A DNA stretch of 5,347 bases, taken from positions 49,950 through 55,296 of the forward strand of contig CAJUJV010000017.1 of assembly GCA_910586845.1 (NCBI GenBank), written 5' to 3'. Of this stretch, positions 1 through 5,347 are shown one piece after another; the first letter of the stretch is position 1, and each line of letters starts with the position of its first letter. This stretch comes from an uncultured Hungatella sp. (GTDB lineage Bacteria > Bacillota > Clostridia > Lachnospirales > Lachnospiraceae). A program made the position numbers and the translations under genes. The notes beneath the pieces were generated by a model. It did not search any database. It was not told where the DNA came from and worked only from the letters and a program-made list of their open reading frames with translations.

Positions 1-1
1 T

Positions 2-427
2 GAAAATATCCGCATGGACCATGTGATGACTCCGTTTGTGATCAACAGCTTCTACTACTGTGATCCGGACGGGCACAGCCCCTATGTGGCCTCCAAAGAA
101 GCCCTTCCTGTAGATGACAGGACTCCCGATATCCGGACTCTGTGCTTTCGAAATATCACGGCAGACAACTGTCATGTGGCCGCTGCTTATCTCTACGGAC
201 TCCCGGAGAAGAAGATCAGCCGTGTGGCCATGGAACATGTGCGTGTGACTTACGCGGATTCTGCCGCTGCCGGAGAACCGGCCATGCTGGATGGGATCAG
301 ACCCGTAAGCAGGATGGGAATTTTCGCCGGCAATATAGAGACGCTGATCCTGGAAGACGTGGTCATTGAGGGCCAGGACGGGGAAAAAATAATCACGGAA
401 CATATTGAACATTTAGTAAAAAAATGA
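2..427 (+). CDS. GH28 family glycoside hydrolase (polygalacturonase-type), C-terminal part
   Basis: This is the last 141 residues of a longer protein: the frame is open from the first full codon of the window, and the first internal ATG (position 14) is mid-domain, so the true start lies upstream. The stretch PFVINSFYYCDPDGHSPYV, then EALPVDDRTPDI, then CHVAAAYLYGLPE and a closing DVVIEGQDGE, is typical of the C-terminal coils of the right-handed beta-helix of GH28 enzymes that cleave galacturonic acid polymers or oligomers. The family's catalytic aspartates and the His and Arg/Lys subsite residues lie earlier in the fold and are not visible, so activity and exo or endo mode cannot be judged. 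Whether it is secreted cannot be seen either. Its stop codon overlaps an ATG (ATGA, 424-427) in frame with the LacI gene, which suggests one transcript with that regulator and a role in pectin or galacturonide use. Family call is confident; exact substrate is inference. Confidence 0.85.
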   Translation, partial: ENIRMDHVMTPFVINSFYYCDPDGHSPYVASKEALPVDDRTPDIRTLCFRNITADNCHVAAAYLYGLPEKKISRVAMEHVRVTYADSAAAGEPAMLDGIRPVSRMGIFAGNIETLILEDVVIEGQDGEKIITEHIEHLVKK

Positions 428-470
428 TAAAGTTAAATGGCTTAAGGAATGAAGAGATGAGAAGACGGGG

Positions 471-477
471 AAGGGGG
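471..477 (+). promoter_or_regulatory. Ribosome binding site deciding the LacI-family start
   Basis: AAGGGGG sits 6 bases before the ATG at 484, which begins the conserved LacI-family N-terminus (TIKDIAKKAGVS). An alternative start at 457 also has a good site (AAGGAA, 444-449, 7 bases away), and the ATG at 424 overlaps the preceding stop. The 484 start is preferred because the family's helix-turn-helix normally begins within the first few residues. Confidence 0.6.
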
Positions 478-483
478 TGCGGC

Positions 484-1491
484 ATGGCGGTTACCATCAA
501 GGATATTGCGAAAAAGGCAGGCGTGTCTTATTCCACAGTATCCAGAGCGCTCAACGATGTGGGGGCCGGAAAATCAGAGAGCAGGCAGAGGATCCTTAAT
601 ATTGCCAGGGAGATGGGTTATGTGCCCAACCAGGCAGCCATCAACCTGAAGTGTTCCCGTTCCCATACCATAGGGCTGTTCTTTTCCAGGATCAGCAAAA
701 TGACGTCCCCTTTTGTGCTTCATGATGTGCTCACGGGTGTGTATGATATCGTGGGAAGCAGGTATAATGTAGCAGTCAAAGGAATCGACATGCATGAGCC
801 GGGGACCCTGAATCCTACCCTGTTTGACGGGATCATCGTGCTGTCCCAGAGATCTGAGGACAGTACTTTTATCGAGGAGGTTCTGGAGAAGGAGATCCCC
901 ATGGCAGCCATCTGCCGTATCGTCTATTATGATGTGCCCAATGTTGTCACCGATGAGGTCACGGCCATGGAGAAGGCCATGGATTATCTGCTGGACCGGG
1001 GACACAAAAAAGTCGCCGTGATCGAAGGGCTTCCCGGAGTGGATTCTACCAGGCTCAGGCGCAGGGGATGGCGCAATTCCGCTATCCGCCACGGTCTGGA
1101 CCCGGATGCGATCCCTGTAGAAGGGGACGAATACCGGTATGCCAACGGCTACCGGGCCGCCAAAAAGATTCTGGAGCTGGAGGAACGCCCCACGGCGATC
1201 CTGTGTTTTAATGATGAACTGGCTTTTGCCGCCAGGGCGGCCATCTACGAAGCAGGTCTCAAGGTACCCGATGATATATCCCTCATCGGATTCGACAACT
1301 GGGATATGTCGGGATACGGTACCATGCGTCTGACTACGGTGGAGAGAAATATGGGAGATCTGGCGAGAGAGGGTACCCGGGTGTTGCTTAAACAGATAGA
1401 AGATGGTATCATAGATAACAGAAGGATCTTCCTGGATAATAAACTCATTGTCCGGGAAAGCGTAAAAGACTTAAGGGGGAAGGAAAACTGA
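484..1491 (+). CDS. LacI/GalR-family transcriptional regulator
   Basis: A cytoplasmic DNA-binding repressor of 335 residues from this start, the usual length for the family. Residues 4-24 (TIKDIAKKAGVSYSTVSRALN) are the helix-turn-helix; residues about 47-62 form the hinge, with Leu55 at the position of the minor-groove-inserting leucine. From about residue 62 to 330 runs the periplasmic-binding-protein-like effector and dimer domain, with RPTAILCFNDELAFA near 235-249 and LIGFDNWD at 267-274 as clear family signatures. The frame is open back to an ATG at 424 that overlaps the upstream GH28 stop, giving a 355-residue alternative with a Arg- and Gly-rich 20-residue tail; a 457 start is also possible. 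Position behind a GH28 hydrolase suggests it controls pectin or galacturonide genes in response to a sugar, but neither effector nor operator is visible. Its stop overlaps the apt start (TGATG, 1489-1493). Confidence 0.92.
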   Translation: MAVTIKDIAKKAGVSYSTVSRALNDVGAGKSESRQRILNIAREMGYVPNQAAINLKCSRSHTIGLFFSRISKMTSPFVLHDVLTGVYDIVGSRYNVAVKGIDMHEPGTLNPTLFDGIIVLSQRSEDSTFIEEVLEKEIPMAAICRIVYYDVPNVVTDEVTAMEKAMDYLLDRGHKKVAVIEGLPGVDSTRLRRRGWRNSAIRHGLDPDAIPVEGDEYRYANGYRAAKKILELEERPTAILCFNDELAFAARAAIYEAGLKVPDDISLIGFDNWDMSGYGTMRLTTVERNMGDLAREGTRVLLKQIEDGIIDNRRIFLDNKLIVRESVKDLRGKEN

Positions 1492-2015
1492 TGAAAAAAG
1501 TAGAAGACTACGTGAGAAGTATTCCGGATTTTCCGGAGCCGGGGATCATCTTCCGGGATGTGACTACCATTCTGCAGGATCCGGATGGCCTTCATCTGGC
1601 CATTGACGGAATCATGGATTTTTTGAAGGATGTGGATTTTGATGTGGTGGTGGGGCCGGAATCCAGAGGATTTATTTTCGGAGTGCCTGTGGCTTATGCC
1701 ATGCACAAGGGATTCGTACCCGTCCGCAAGAAAGGAAAGCTTCCCTGCGAGACCATCTCCATGGAGTACGATCTGGAGTATGGAAGCGCCGTGGTGGAGA
1801 TGCACAGGGATGCCATCAGGCCGGGGCAGAAGGTAGTGATCGTGGACGACCTGATCGCCACCGGAGGCACCATCGAAGCCATCACCAGGATGGTGGAGCA
1901 GCTGGGCGGTGAAGTGGTGAAGATCTGTTTCGTCATGGAACTGGCCGGATTGAAAGGCAGAGAAAAGCTGGCCGGATATGAGGTGGCTTCCGTGATCACT
2001 TATGAAGGCAAATAG
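1491..2015 (+). CDS. apt: Adenine phosphoribosyltransferase
   Basis: Cytoplasmic purine-salvage enzyme that joins adenine and PRPP to give AMP and pyrophosphate. The 174-residue length is normal for bacterial Apt. The N-terminus (IPDFPEPGIIFRDVT, residues 11-25) is the adenine-binding region typical of Apt, GPESRGFIFG (55-64) follows, and the PRPP-binding loop VVIVDDLIATGGT is at 115-127 with its acidic pair Asp119-Asp120. Nothing is missing. The ATG overlaps the LacI stop by one base (TGATG) and has AGGA (1481-1484) within a longer purine run 6 bases upstream, so its translation is probably coupled to the regulator. A housekeeping salvage gene following a sugar-operon repressor is an unusual pairing; it may simply be read-through order. 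A hairpin terminator follows the stop. An exact 10-base direct repeat, CTGGCCGGAT (1941-1950 and 1969-1978), lies in the 3' coding part and encodes two LAG segments; it is probably chance. Confidence 0.96.
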   Translation: MKKVEDYVRSIPDFPEPGIIFRDVTTILQDPDGLHLAIDGIMDFLKDVDFDVVVGPESRGFIFGVPVAYAMHKGFVPVRKKGKLPCETISMEYDLEYGSAVVEMHRDAIRPGQKVVIVDDLIATGGTIEAITRMVEQLGGEVVKICFVMELAGLKGREKLAGYEVASVITYEGK

Positions 2016-2021
2016 AAAGTC

Positions 2022-2060
2022 AGAATCCTCCTTATGTAAGCCGTAAGGGGGATTCTTTTC
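2022..2060 (+). terminator. Rho-independent terminator after apt
   Basis: A 13-bp stem pairs 2022-2034 (AGAATCCTCCTTA) with 2044-2056 (TAAGGGGGATTCT), with one G-U pair and a 9-base loop (2035-2043). A short T run (2056-2059, TTTT) follows. The T tract is short, so termination may be partial; the ribosome binding site of the next gene begins only nine bases after the stem, and read-through could feed it. Confidence 0.8.
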
Positions 2061-2080
2061 TGTGAAAGGAGCGGTACAAA

Positions 2081-3937
2081 ATGGGAAAGATCACCCTTCT
2101 GGTATCCCGAGAGGAGATGCTTTACCAGGCTCACAATATTCTTCAGGAAAAGAAGTATCCCATCAAGGAGATGCGGGTCATCCGTTCGGAGTCGGCGGTG
2201 ACGGAGGCTCGACGGGCCATCGCGGATGGGGCTTCCGTCATCATTGCCAGAGGTCTGCAGGCCTCCCTGATCAAGCAGTACACCGACATTCCGGTGGTGG
2301 AGATCGTTCTGACAGCTCAGGAAATGGCCCTCCTGGTGATGAAAGCCAGGCAGATTGTCCAAAAACCCAGGCCGGTGATCGCGGTGGTGGGCTTTAAAAA
2401 CATGTTCTGCGACATGTCCTATTTTGACCAGCTCTACGGTATCGATCTGCGGACCTATTATCTGACCCAGGGGCTGGAACAGGGCCTGAAAGACCTGGTA
2501 AGAGAGGCGGCCGGCCAGGGGGCGGATCTGATCATCGGCGGAGATACGGCGGTGGAAGAGGCGGCAAAAGCGGGGGTGGCCTCCCTGTTTCTGTCCATGA
2601 CAGAGGATTCCCTGAGAAATGCTTTTTCCATGGCTCAGAGGATGGAGTATGCCATGGAGGTGGAGAAAAAATCGGCGGCCCAGATGGAGACTCTTCTGGA
2701 CTATACCTTTCATGGAGTGATCCGTCTGGACAGAGAGGGCAGAGTGGCGGGAGTCAATTCTCAGATGGAAGACATCATCGGAAGCCGGGAAGCAGAGCTG
2801 GCGGGAAAACCTGTCGGCCAGGTTGCCCCCGGCATCGGGGCAGAGGCGCTGGAGAGGGTTTTGGGTCAGGGGGAAGAATATTCCCTGTTTCTTGATCTGA
2901 ACCATATCTCCGTCTTTGCCATGATGGTTCCCATCCTGTACGACGGTCAGGCGGATGGAGCCATGATCACCTGCCACAGAGTGGCCAGGCCGTCACAGCA
3001 GGAGAAGGATGAGAAAGGGAAGAAGACGGGCCTGTATCCGGCGGCGGCCAGGTTCGAAGACCTTCTGCAGGAGTCGTCATCCATGAGGGAATGTGTGCAT
3101 CTGGCCAGACTGTATGCTCTCTCGGACCGGCCGGTAGTGATCCTGGGGGAAGAGGGAACCGAGAGAGGGATGATAGCCCAGAGTATCCACAACGGGAGTT
3201 CAAGGGCTGCCGGCCCTTTTCTGCGGGTATTCTGTCCCGGGCTTTCTGATTCGGATCAGAGGGAGCAGATCTTTGAGGATAAGGGGGCGGTGATTCTGGC
3301 CCGGGGAGGAACCCTGGTCCTGGATGAGGCAGATTGTCTCACGGACTCCAACCAGGACCGTCTGTGCCGCCTCATCCGGTCGGGCTGGTGTCAGGGGCAG
3401 GATCCGGGACAGCCCAGGAAGGTATCTGTGAGAATCCTGATCACCCTGAGCGGGGGAGACGGTCTGGAAGGAAGATGGGGAGGAGAGCTTTATTATCTGC
3501 TGTCGGGTCTGGTGCTCAGGATCCCGCCTCTCAGGGAGAGGCCGGAGGATCTCCGGAGAAAACTGGAGGAGACCGTCAGGCATTGCTGCGACCGATACGG
3601 AAGATTTCATGTCCTGACAGAAGGGGCGAAAAATATCCTCATGGCATATCCGTGGAGGGGCAATCTGATTCAGATCGACAGCTTCTGTGAGAGGCTGATC
3701 CTGACGGCGAAGAGGAGGTCTGTCGATGAGATCCAGGTGAAGCAGCTTCTTACGGAGCTTTACGGAAGAGAAGAACATCCTGAGAAGGAGGAATCCGGGG
3801 AGATCTGTGAGGAAGCCGGACAGATCTCCCGGATATTGAAGGCACAGGGAGGCAGCAGGGAGAAAACTGCCAGGGAGCTGGGGATCAGCAAAGCCACCCT
3901 GTGGAGAAAGATGAAAAAATACGGGATCCAGGGGTGA
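2081..3937 (+). CDS. PrpR-N/PAS/degenerate AAA+/Fis-HTH transcriptional regulator
   Basis: A 618-residue cytoplasmic regulator built like a sigma-54 enhancer-binding protein. Residues about 5-190 resemble the PrpR N-terminal sensor domain (propionate-regulator type); about 200-300 is a PAS domain (LLDYTFHGVIRLDREGRVAGVN); about 325-540 is the AAA+ domain; and 580-616 is a Fis-type helix-turn-helix (KTARELGISKATLWRKMKK). The AAA+ part keeps the Walker B-like TLVLDEAD (411-418) and PPLRERPEDL (482-491), so its ancestry is clear. However, the P-loop reads GEEGTERG (356-363) with no lysine, the P-loop to Walker B distance is about 12 residues shorter than in NtrC with no GAFTGA, the arginine-finger positions are Gly467 and Leu473, and GNVREL has become GNLIQI (527-532). 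It should not hydrolyse ATP or engage sigma-54; a TyrR-like role at sigma-70-type promoters is the closest known parallel. Start is supported by AAAGGAG (2065-2071), 9 bases upstream. Ligand and targets are unknown. No promoter of its own is evident in the 65-base gap, which is largely filled by the terminator. Confidence 0.88.
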   Translation: MGKITLLVSREEMLYQAHNILQEKKYPIKEMRVIRSESAVTEARRAIADGASVIIARGLQASLIKQYTDIPVVEIVLTAQEMALLVMKARQIVQKPRPVIAVVGFKNMFCDMSYFDQLYGIDLRTYYLTQGLEQGLKDLVREAAGQGADLIIGGDTAVEEAAKAGVASLFLSMTEDSLRNAFSMAQRMEYAMEVEKKSAAQMETLLDYTFHGVIRLDREGRVAGVNSQMEDIIGSREAELAGKPVGQVAPGIGAEALERVLGQGEEYSLFLDLNHISVFAMMVPILYDGQADGAMITCHRVARPSQQEKDEKGKKTGLYPAAARFEDLLQESSSMRECVHLARLYALSDRPVVILGEEGTERGMIAQSIHNGSSRAAGPFLRVFCPGLSDSDQREQIFEDKGAVILARGGTLVLDEADCLTDSNQDRLCRLIRSGWCQGQDPGQPRKVSVRILITLSGGDGLEGRWGGELYYLLSGLVLRIPPLRERPEDLRRKLEETVRHCCDRYGRFHVLTEGAKNILMAYPWRGNLIQIDSFCERLILTAKRRSVDEIQVKQLLTELYGREEHPEKEESGEICEEAGQISRILKAQGGSREKTARELGISKATLWRKMKKYGIQG

Positions 3938-3938
3938 T

Positions 3939-5039
3939 CTAAAAACTCCCGATGATCTCCTGATTCATGGACTCGATGACAGCTACCGCAAGGTTGACGG
4001 AGGCCTCAAAGTCATAATAGGAGGCGATGCCGTAATGAGAGTGGATATAGCGCACGGGGATGCCGATGACGATCACCGGGATGCCGTCTAAAGAGTTGTG
4101 GATCATGGCCCCGTTGTTGCCGCCGCCTTCCCGCACGGAGGACTGAACGGCCAGTCCCTTTTCCCGGGCCAGATCCAGAACGTACCGCTGATATCTGGGA
4201 TTGCAGATGATGGAGCGGTCCATAAACCGGATCATAGGACCTTTTTTCAGAGCGGTCTGAACCGCATAGCTTTCCGTGAAGGTGTCATCCGCAGGACAGC
4301 CCTCAAAGCAGATGGCGATCTGAGGACGGACCCGGCTGACAGCCACCTTTACGCCTCTCTCCCCCACCTCCTCCTGGGAGGAGAGCACTCCCATGACGTC
4401 CACATCCAGCGGACGGCCCTGGAGCCGATGAAGGGTCTCCATGAGAGCGGCGCAGCCGATGCGGCAGTCAAAGGCTTTTCCGATCATCACATCCCGCTCC
4501 GCGTCGTACTGAAAGGAGACATCGGGCACAACAGGTTCTCCGATGCGGATCTGAAACACTTCCGCGGCTTCCCGGGCACTGACAGCCCCGATGTCGATGG
4601 AAAAGTCGGAGACAGACTGAGGCCCGGTTCCGTTTCTCTCTGCGGCACTCATAAAGTGGACAGGCTTGGAGGCGATGACTCCCGGGATATATCTGCCCTC
4701 GGCGCTGCGTACCAGGACTTTGCTGGAGGCAAGGCAGCCCGTGTTCCAGCCTCCCAGGGTCACAAAACGGATAGTGCCGTTGGGGCGGATAGAGTGGACC
4801 ATAAAGCCTACCTCGTCGCAGTGGGCGTCCAGCATGAAGACCGGCCGGTTTCCCCGGACGTCATGGGGGCGGATATAGATGTTGCGCATACAGTCGTCAG
4901 TTACCTGGGCAATGTCCCGGCAATATGTTTCTGCCACATCAAACAGGGCGTCTTCAAACCCGGAAGGGCCGAAGGCATTGGACAGATCGGCGATCATTTC
5001 CAGGCTTTTTGGGGATATGGATTGATTCATAAAAGACAT
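3939..5039 (-). CDS. M42-family metallopeptidase (glutamyl/deblocking aminopeptidase-like)
   Basis: Predicted cytoplasmic di-metal aminopeptidase of 366 residues, normal for the M42 family (FrvX, YsdC, PepA-like and TET peptidases), whose members usually form large oligomers and trim short peptides; no signal peptide is seen. The family ligands can be placed in order: His73 with Asp75 in DAHCDEVGF, bridging Asp191 in KAFDCRIGC, catalytic Glu223 and metal-binding Glu224 in SSQEEVGERG, Glu246 in CFEGCPADD, and His333 in RYIHSHYG. Glu246 occupies a position that is Asp in well-studied TET peptidases, and GGGNNGAMIH replaces the more usual GGTDAGAIH; both look like subfamily traits, not damage. 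The start is set by GAGGAGG (5044-5050) four bases upstream; a second Met at residue 4 is less well spaced. It has its own near-consensus promoter and converges on the PrpR-N regulator with a single base between stops. Substrate preference cannot be told from sequence. A carbohydrate-type activity is an old annotation of some relatives and is unlikely. Confidence 0.93.
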   Translation of the reverse strand: MSFMNQSISPKSLEMIADLSNAFGPSGFEDALFDVAETYCRDIAQVTDDCMRNIYIRPHDVRGNRPVFMLDAHCDEVGFMVHSIRPNGTIRFVTLGGWNTGCLASSKVLVRSAEGRYIPGVIASKPVHFMSAAERNGTGPQSVSDFSIDIGAVSAREAAEVFQIRIGEPVVPDVSFQYDAERDVMIGKAFDCRIGCAALMETLHRLQGRPLDVDVMGVLSSQEEVGERGVKVAVSRVRPQIAICFEGCPADDTFTESYAVQTALKKGPMIRFMDRSIICNPRYQRYVLDLAREKGLAVQSSVREGGGNNGAMIHNSLDGIPVIVIGIPVRYIHSHYGIASYYDFEASVNLAVAVIESMNQEIIGSF

Positions 5040-5043
5040 AGTT

Positions 5044-5050
5044 CCTCCTC
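5044..5050 (-). promoter_or_regulatory. Ribosome binding site of the M42 peptidase gene
   Basis: On the minus strand GAGGAGG lies four bases before the ATG at 5039. The spacing is short but the match to the 16S anti-Shine-Dalgarno is strong, and it fixes this start over the Met three codons later. Confidence 0.75.
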
Positions 5051-5068
5051 ATCGGTGTGATATAGGAG

Positions 5069-5097
5069 AGTATAGTTCCAAAACAGGTCGGTGTCAA
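5069..5097 (-). promoter_or_regulatory. Sigma-A type promoter of the M42 peptidase gene
   Basis: Read on the minus strand, a perfect -35 box TTGACA (5097-5092) is followed by a 17-base spacer and the -10 box TATACT (5074-5069), one base from consensus. Transcription would begin near 5062, giving a leader of about 23 bases before the ATG at 5039. No sigma-54 type GG/GC element was seen here, so the gene should be driven by the housekeeping sigma factor. Confidence 0.88.
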
Positions 5098-5223
5098 TAT
5101 GGAGCGATCTGGAATCCCATCCTGGAGAGAATGTGAAGATGAAACTGATTGAAACGAAAAAGAAATAATACTGAAATAAATATGAAAGATTAGACGAAAG
5201 CCATAAAAAAGATTCTGTATTTT

Positions 5224-5259
5224 AGAGAGAAGTACCATTGTTTTTTGCCTCTCTTTTTT
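5224..5259 (+). terminator. Weak hairpin with T tract, possible terminator
   Basis: AGAGAG (5224-5229) can pair with CTCTCT (5249-5254), and a run of six T (5254-5259) follows. The stem is only 6 bp with a 19-base loop, and no plus-strand gene precedes it, so it would serve only an unseen short transcript. It also overlaps the possible promoter at 5238-5266, which may explain the T-rich sequence better. Confidence 0.2.
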
Positions 5260-5266
5260 CTATAAT
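5238..5266 (+). promoter_or_regulatory. Possible sigma-A promoter for a rightward gene beyond the window
   Basis: A perfect -10 box TATAAT (5261-5266) lies 17 bases after TTGTTT (5238-5243), which matches the -35 consensus only in its TTG. Position and orientation suit a divergent gene starting beyond 5347. A second TATAAT at 5337-5342 has no recognisable -35 box and is not called. Confidence 0.45.
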
Positions 5267-5276
5267 CCAGACATAA

Positions 5277-5308
5277 GCCGACAGACCGGCAGAAAAAAAC
5301 GGTCCGGC
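5277..5308 (+). promoter_or_regulatory. GC-rich inverted repeat in a possible 5' leader or operator
   Basis: GCCG (5277-5280) pairs with CGGC (5305-5308) and GACCG (5284-5288) pairs with CGGTC (5300-5304), leaving a 3-base bulge and an 11-base A-rich loop. GCCG could instead pair with CGGC at 5287-5290 or 5311-5314, so alternative folds exist. The motif (A/T)CCGGC is repeated at 5285-5290, 5303-5308 and 5309-5314. It lies just downstream of the possible -10 box. There is no T run after it, so it is not a plain terminator; an operator or an RNA leader structure is possible. Confidence 0.4.
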
Positions 5309-5347
5309 ACCGGCAAAGAACTCCTGAAGAATAAAATATAATAGAAG

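Larger units (their letters stand above)
5098..5347. other. AT-rich intergenic region without a credible gene
   Basis: Together with the M42 leader and promoter this makes about 308 bases without a gene to the window edge. The part from about 5130 to 5275 is clearly richer in A and T than the flanking genes. Short open frames exist on both strands but none has a protein-like composition with a convincing start signal. The right half holds a possible rightward promoter and a GC-rich inverted repeat, described separately, which suggests the upstream region of a plus-strand gene beginning past 5347. Confidence 0.6.

Noticed and set aside
1245..1805. Minus-strand open frame across the LacI-apt junction
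   Set aside because: Spans two real plus-strand genes, with no start signal or motif of its own.
2000..2977. Long minus-strand open frame (325 codons) opposite the PrpR-N regulator
   Set aside because: Composition is rich in His, Pro, Gly and Arg with no domain-like pattern, and the opposite strand encodes an unmistakable regulator; it is an antisense shadow of GC-biased codons.
3921..3953. CGGGA/TCCCG inverted repeat at the convergent gene ends as a bidirectional terminator
   Set aside because: Only 5 bp of stem with a loop of more than 20 bases and no proper T run after either arm; too weak to call.
4098..5060. Plus-strand open frame (320 codons) opposite the M42 peptidase
   Set aside because: No recognisable motifs, His/Gly/Asp-rich low-information product, and it lies fully across a gene with intact active-site motifs on the other strand.
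5139..5168. Tiny plus-strand frame MKLIETKKK with GGAGA upstream
   Set aside because: Nine codons in AT-rich intergenic DNA with no promoter placed to express it and no arrested-leader features; expected by chance.
4954..5238. Minus-strand open frame of 94 codons covering the M42 promoter and start
   Set aside because: It would overlap the M42 start in another frame, spans the strong promoter, and has no supporting ribosome binding site or protein-like pattern.

Overview
The window is a stretch of bacterial chromosome with moderate to high G+C coding DNA, strong AGGAGG-type ribosome binding sites and a near-perfect housekeeping promoter. The mix of a GH28 pectin hydrolase, a LacI-family regulator, an adenine phosphoribosyltransferase and a PrpR-N regulator points to a Clostridia relative, most likely a Lachnospiraceae-like gut anaerobe. 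The organism assignment is inference; there is no RNA gene or marker that fixes it. No mobile element, CRISPR array, tRNA or rRNA was seen.

Layout from left to right. Positions 2-427 (+) hold the C-terminal end of a GH28 polygalacturonase-type hydrolase whose start lies outside the window. It runs directly into a LacI-family repressor (484-1491, +), which overlaps the start of apt (1491-2015, +) in a TGATG junction. A hairpin and short T run at 2022-2060 ends this group. Next is a 618-residue regulator (2081-3937, +) with a PrpR-N sensor domain, a PAS domain, a sigma-54-activator-type AAA+ domain and a Fis-type helix-turn-helix. The AAA+ domain has lost its P-loop lysine, the GAFTGA loop, both arginine-finger positions and the sensor II arginine, so it should be unable to act as a normal sigma-54 activator. 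One base after its stop, in convergent orientation, ends an M42-family metallopeptidase (3939-5039, -). That gene has its own promoter, TTGACA-17 bp-TATACT, at 5069-5097. The remaining right-hand ~250 bp has no credible gene; it is AT-rich and holds a possible rightward promoter and a GC-rich hairpin leader that probably belong to a gene beyond the window.

How the genes fit together. The GH28 enzyme and the LacI protein look like the tail of a pectin or galacturonide utilisation operon with its local repressor. Apt is a purine-salvage housekeeping enzyme that appears to be carried along by translational coupling. The PrpR-N regulator is set off by the terminator, and its target is unknown; the adjacent M42 peptidase is a candidate only by position. 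The most notable item is the regulator with the dismantled AAA+ engine, which suggests a ligand-responsive DNA-binding protein working on ordinary sigma-A promoters.
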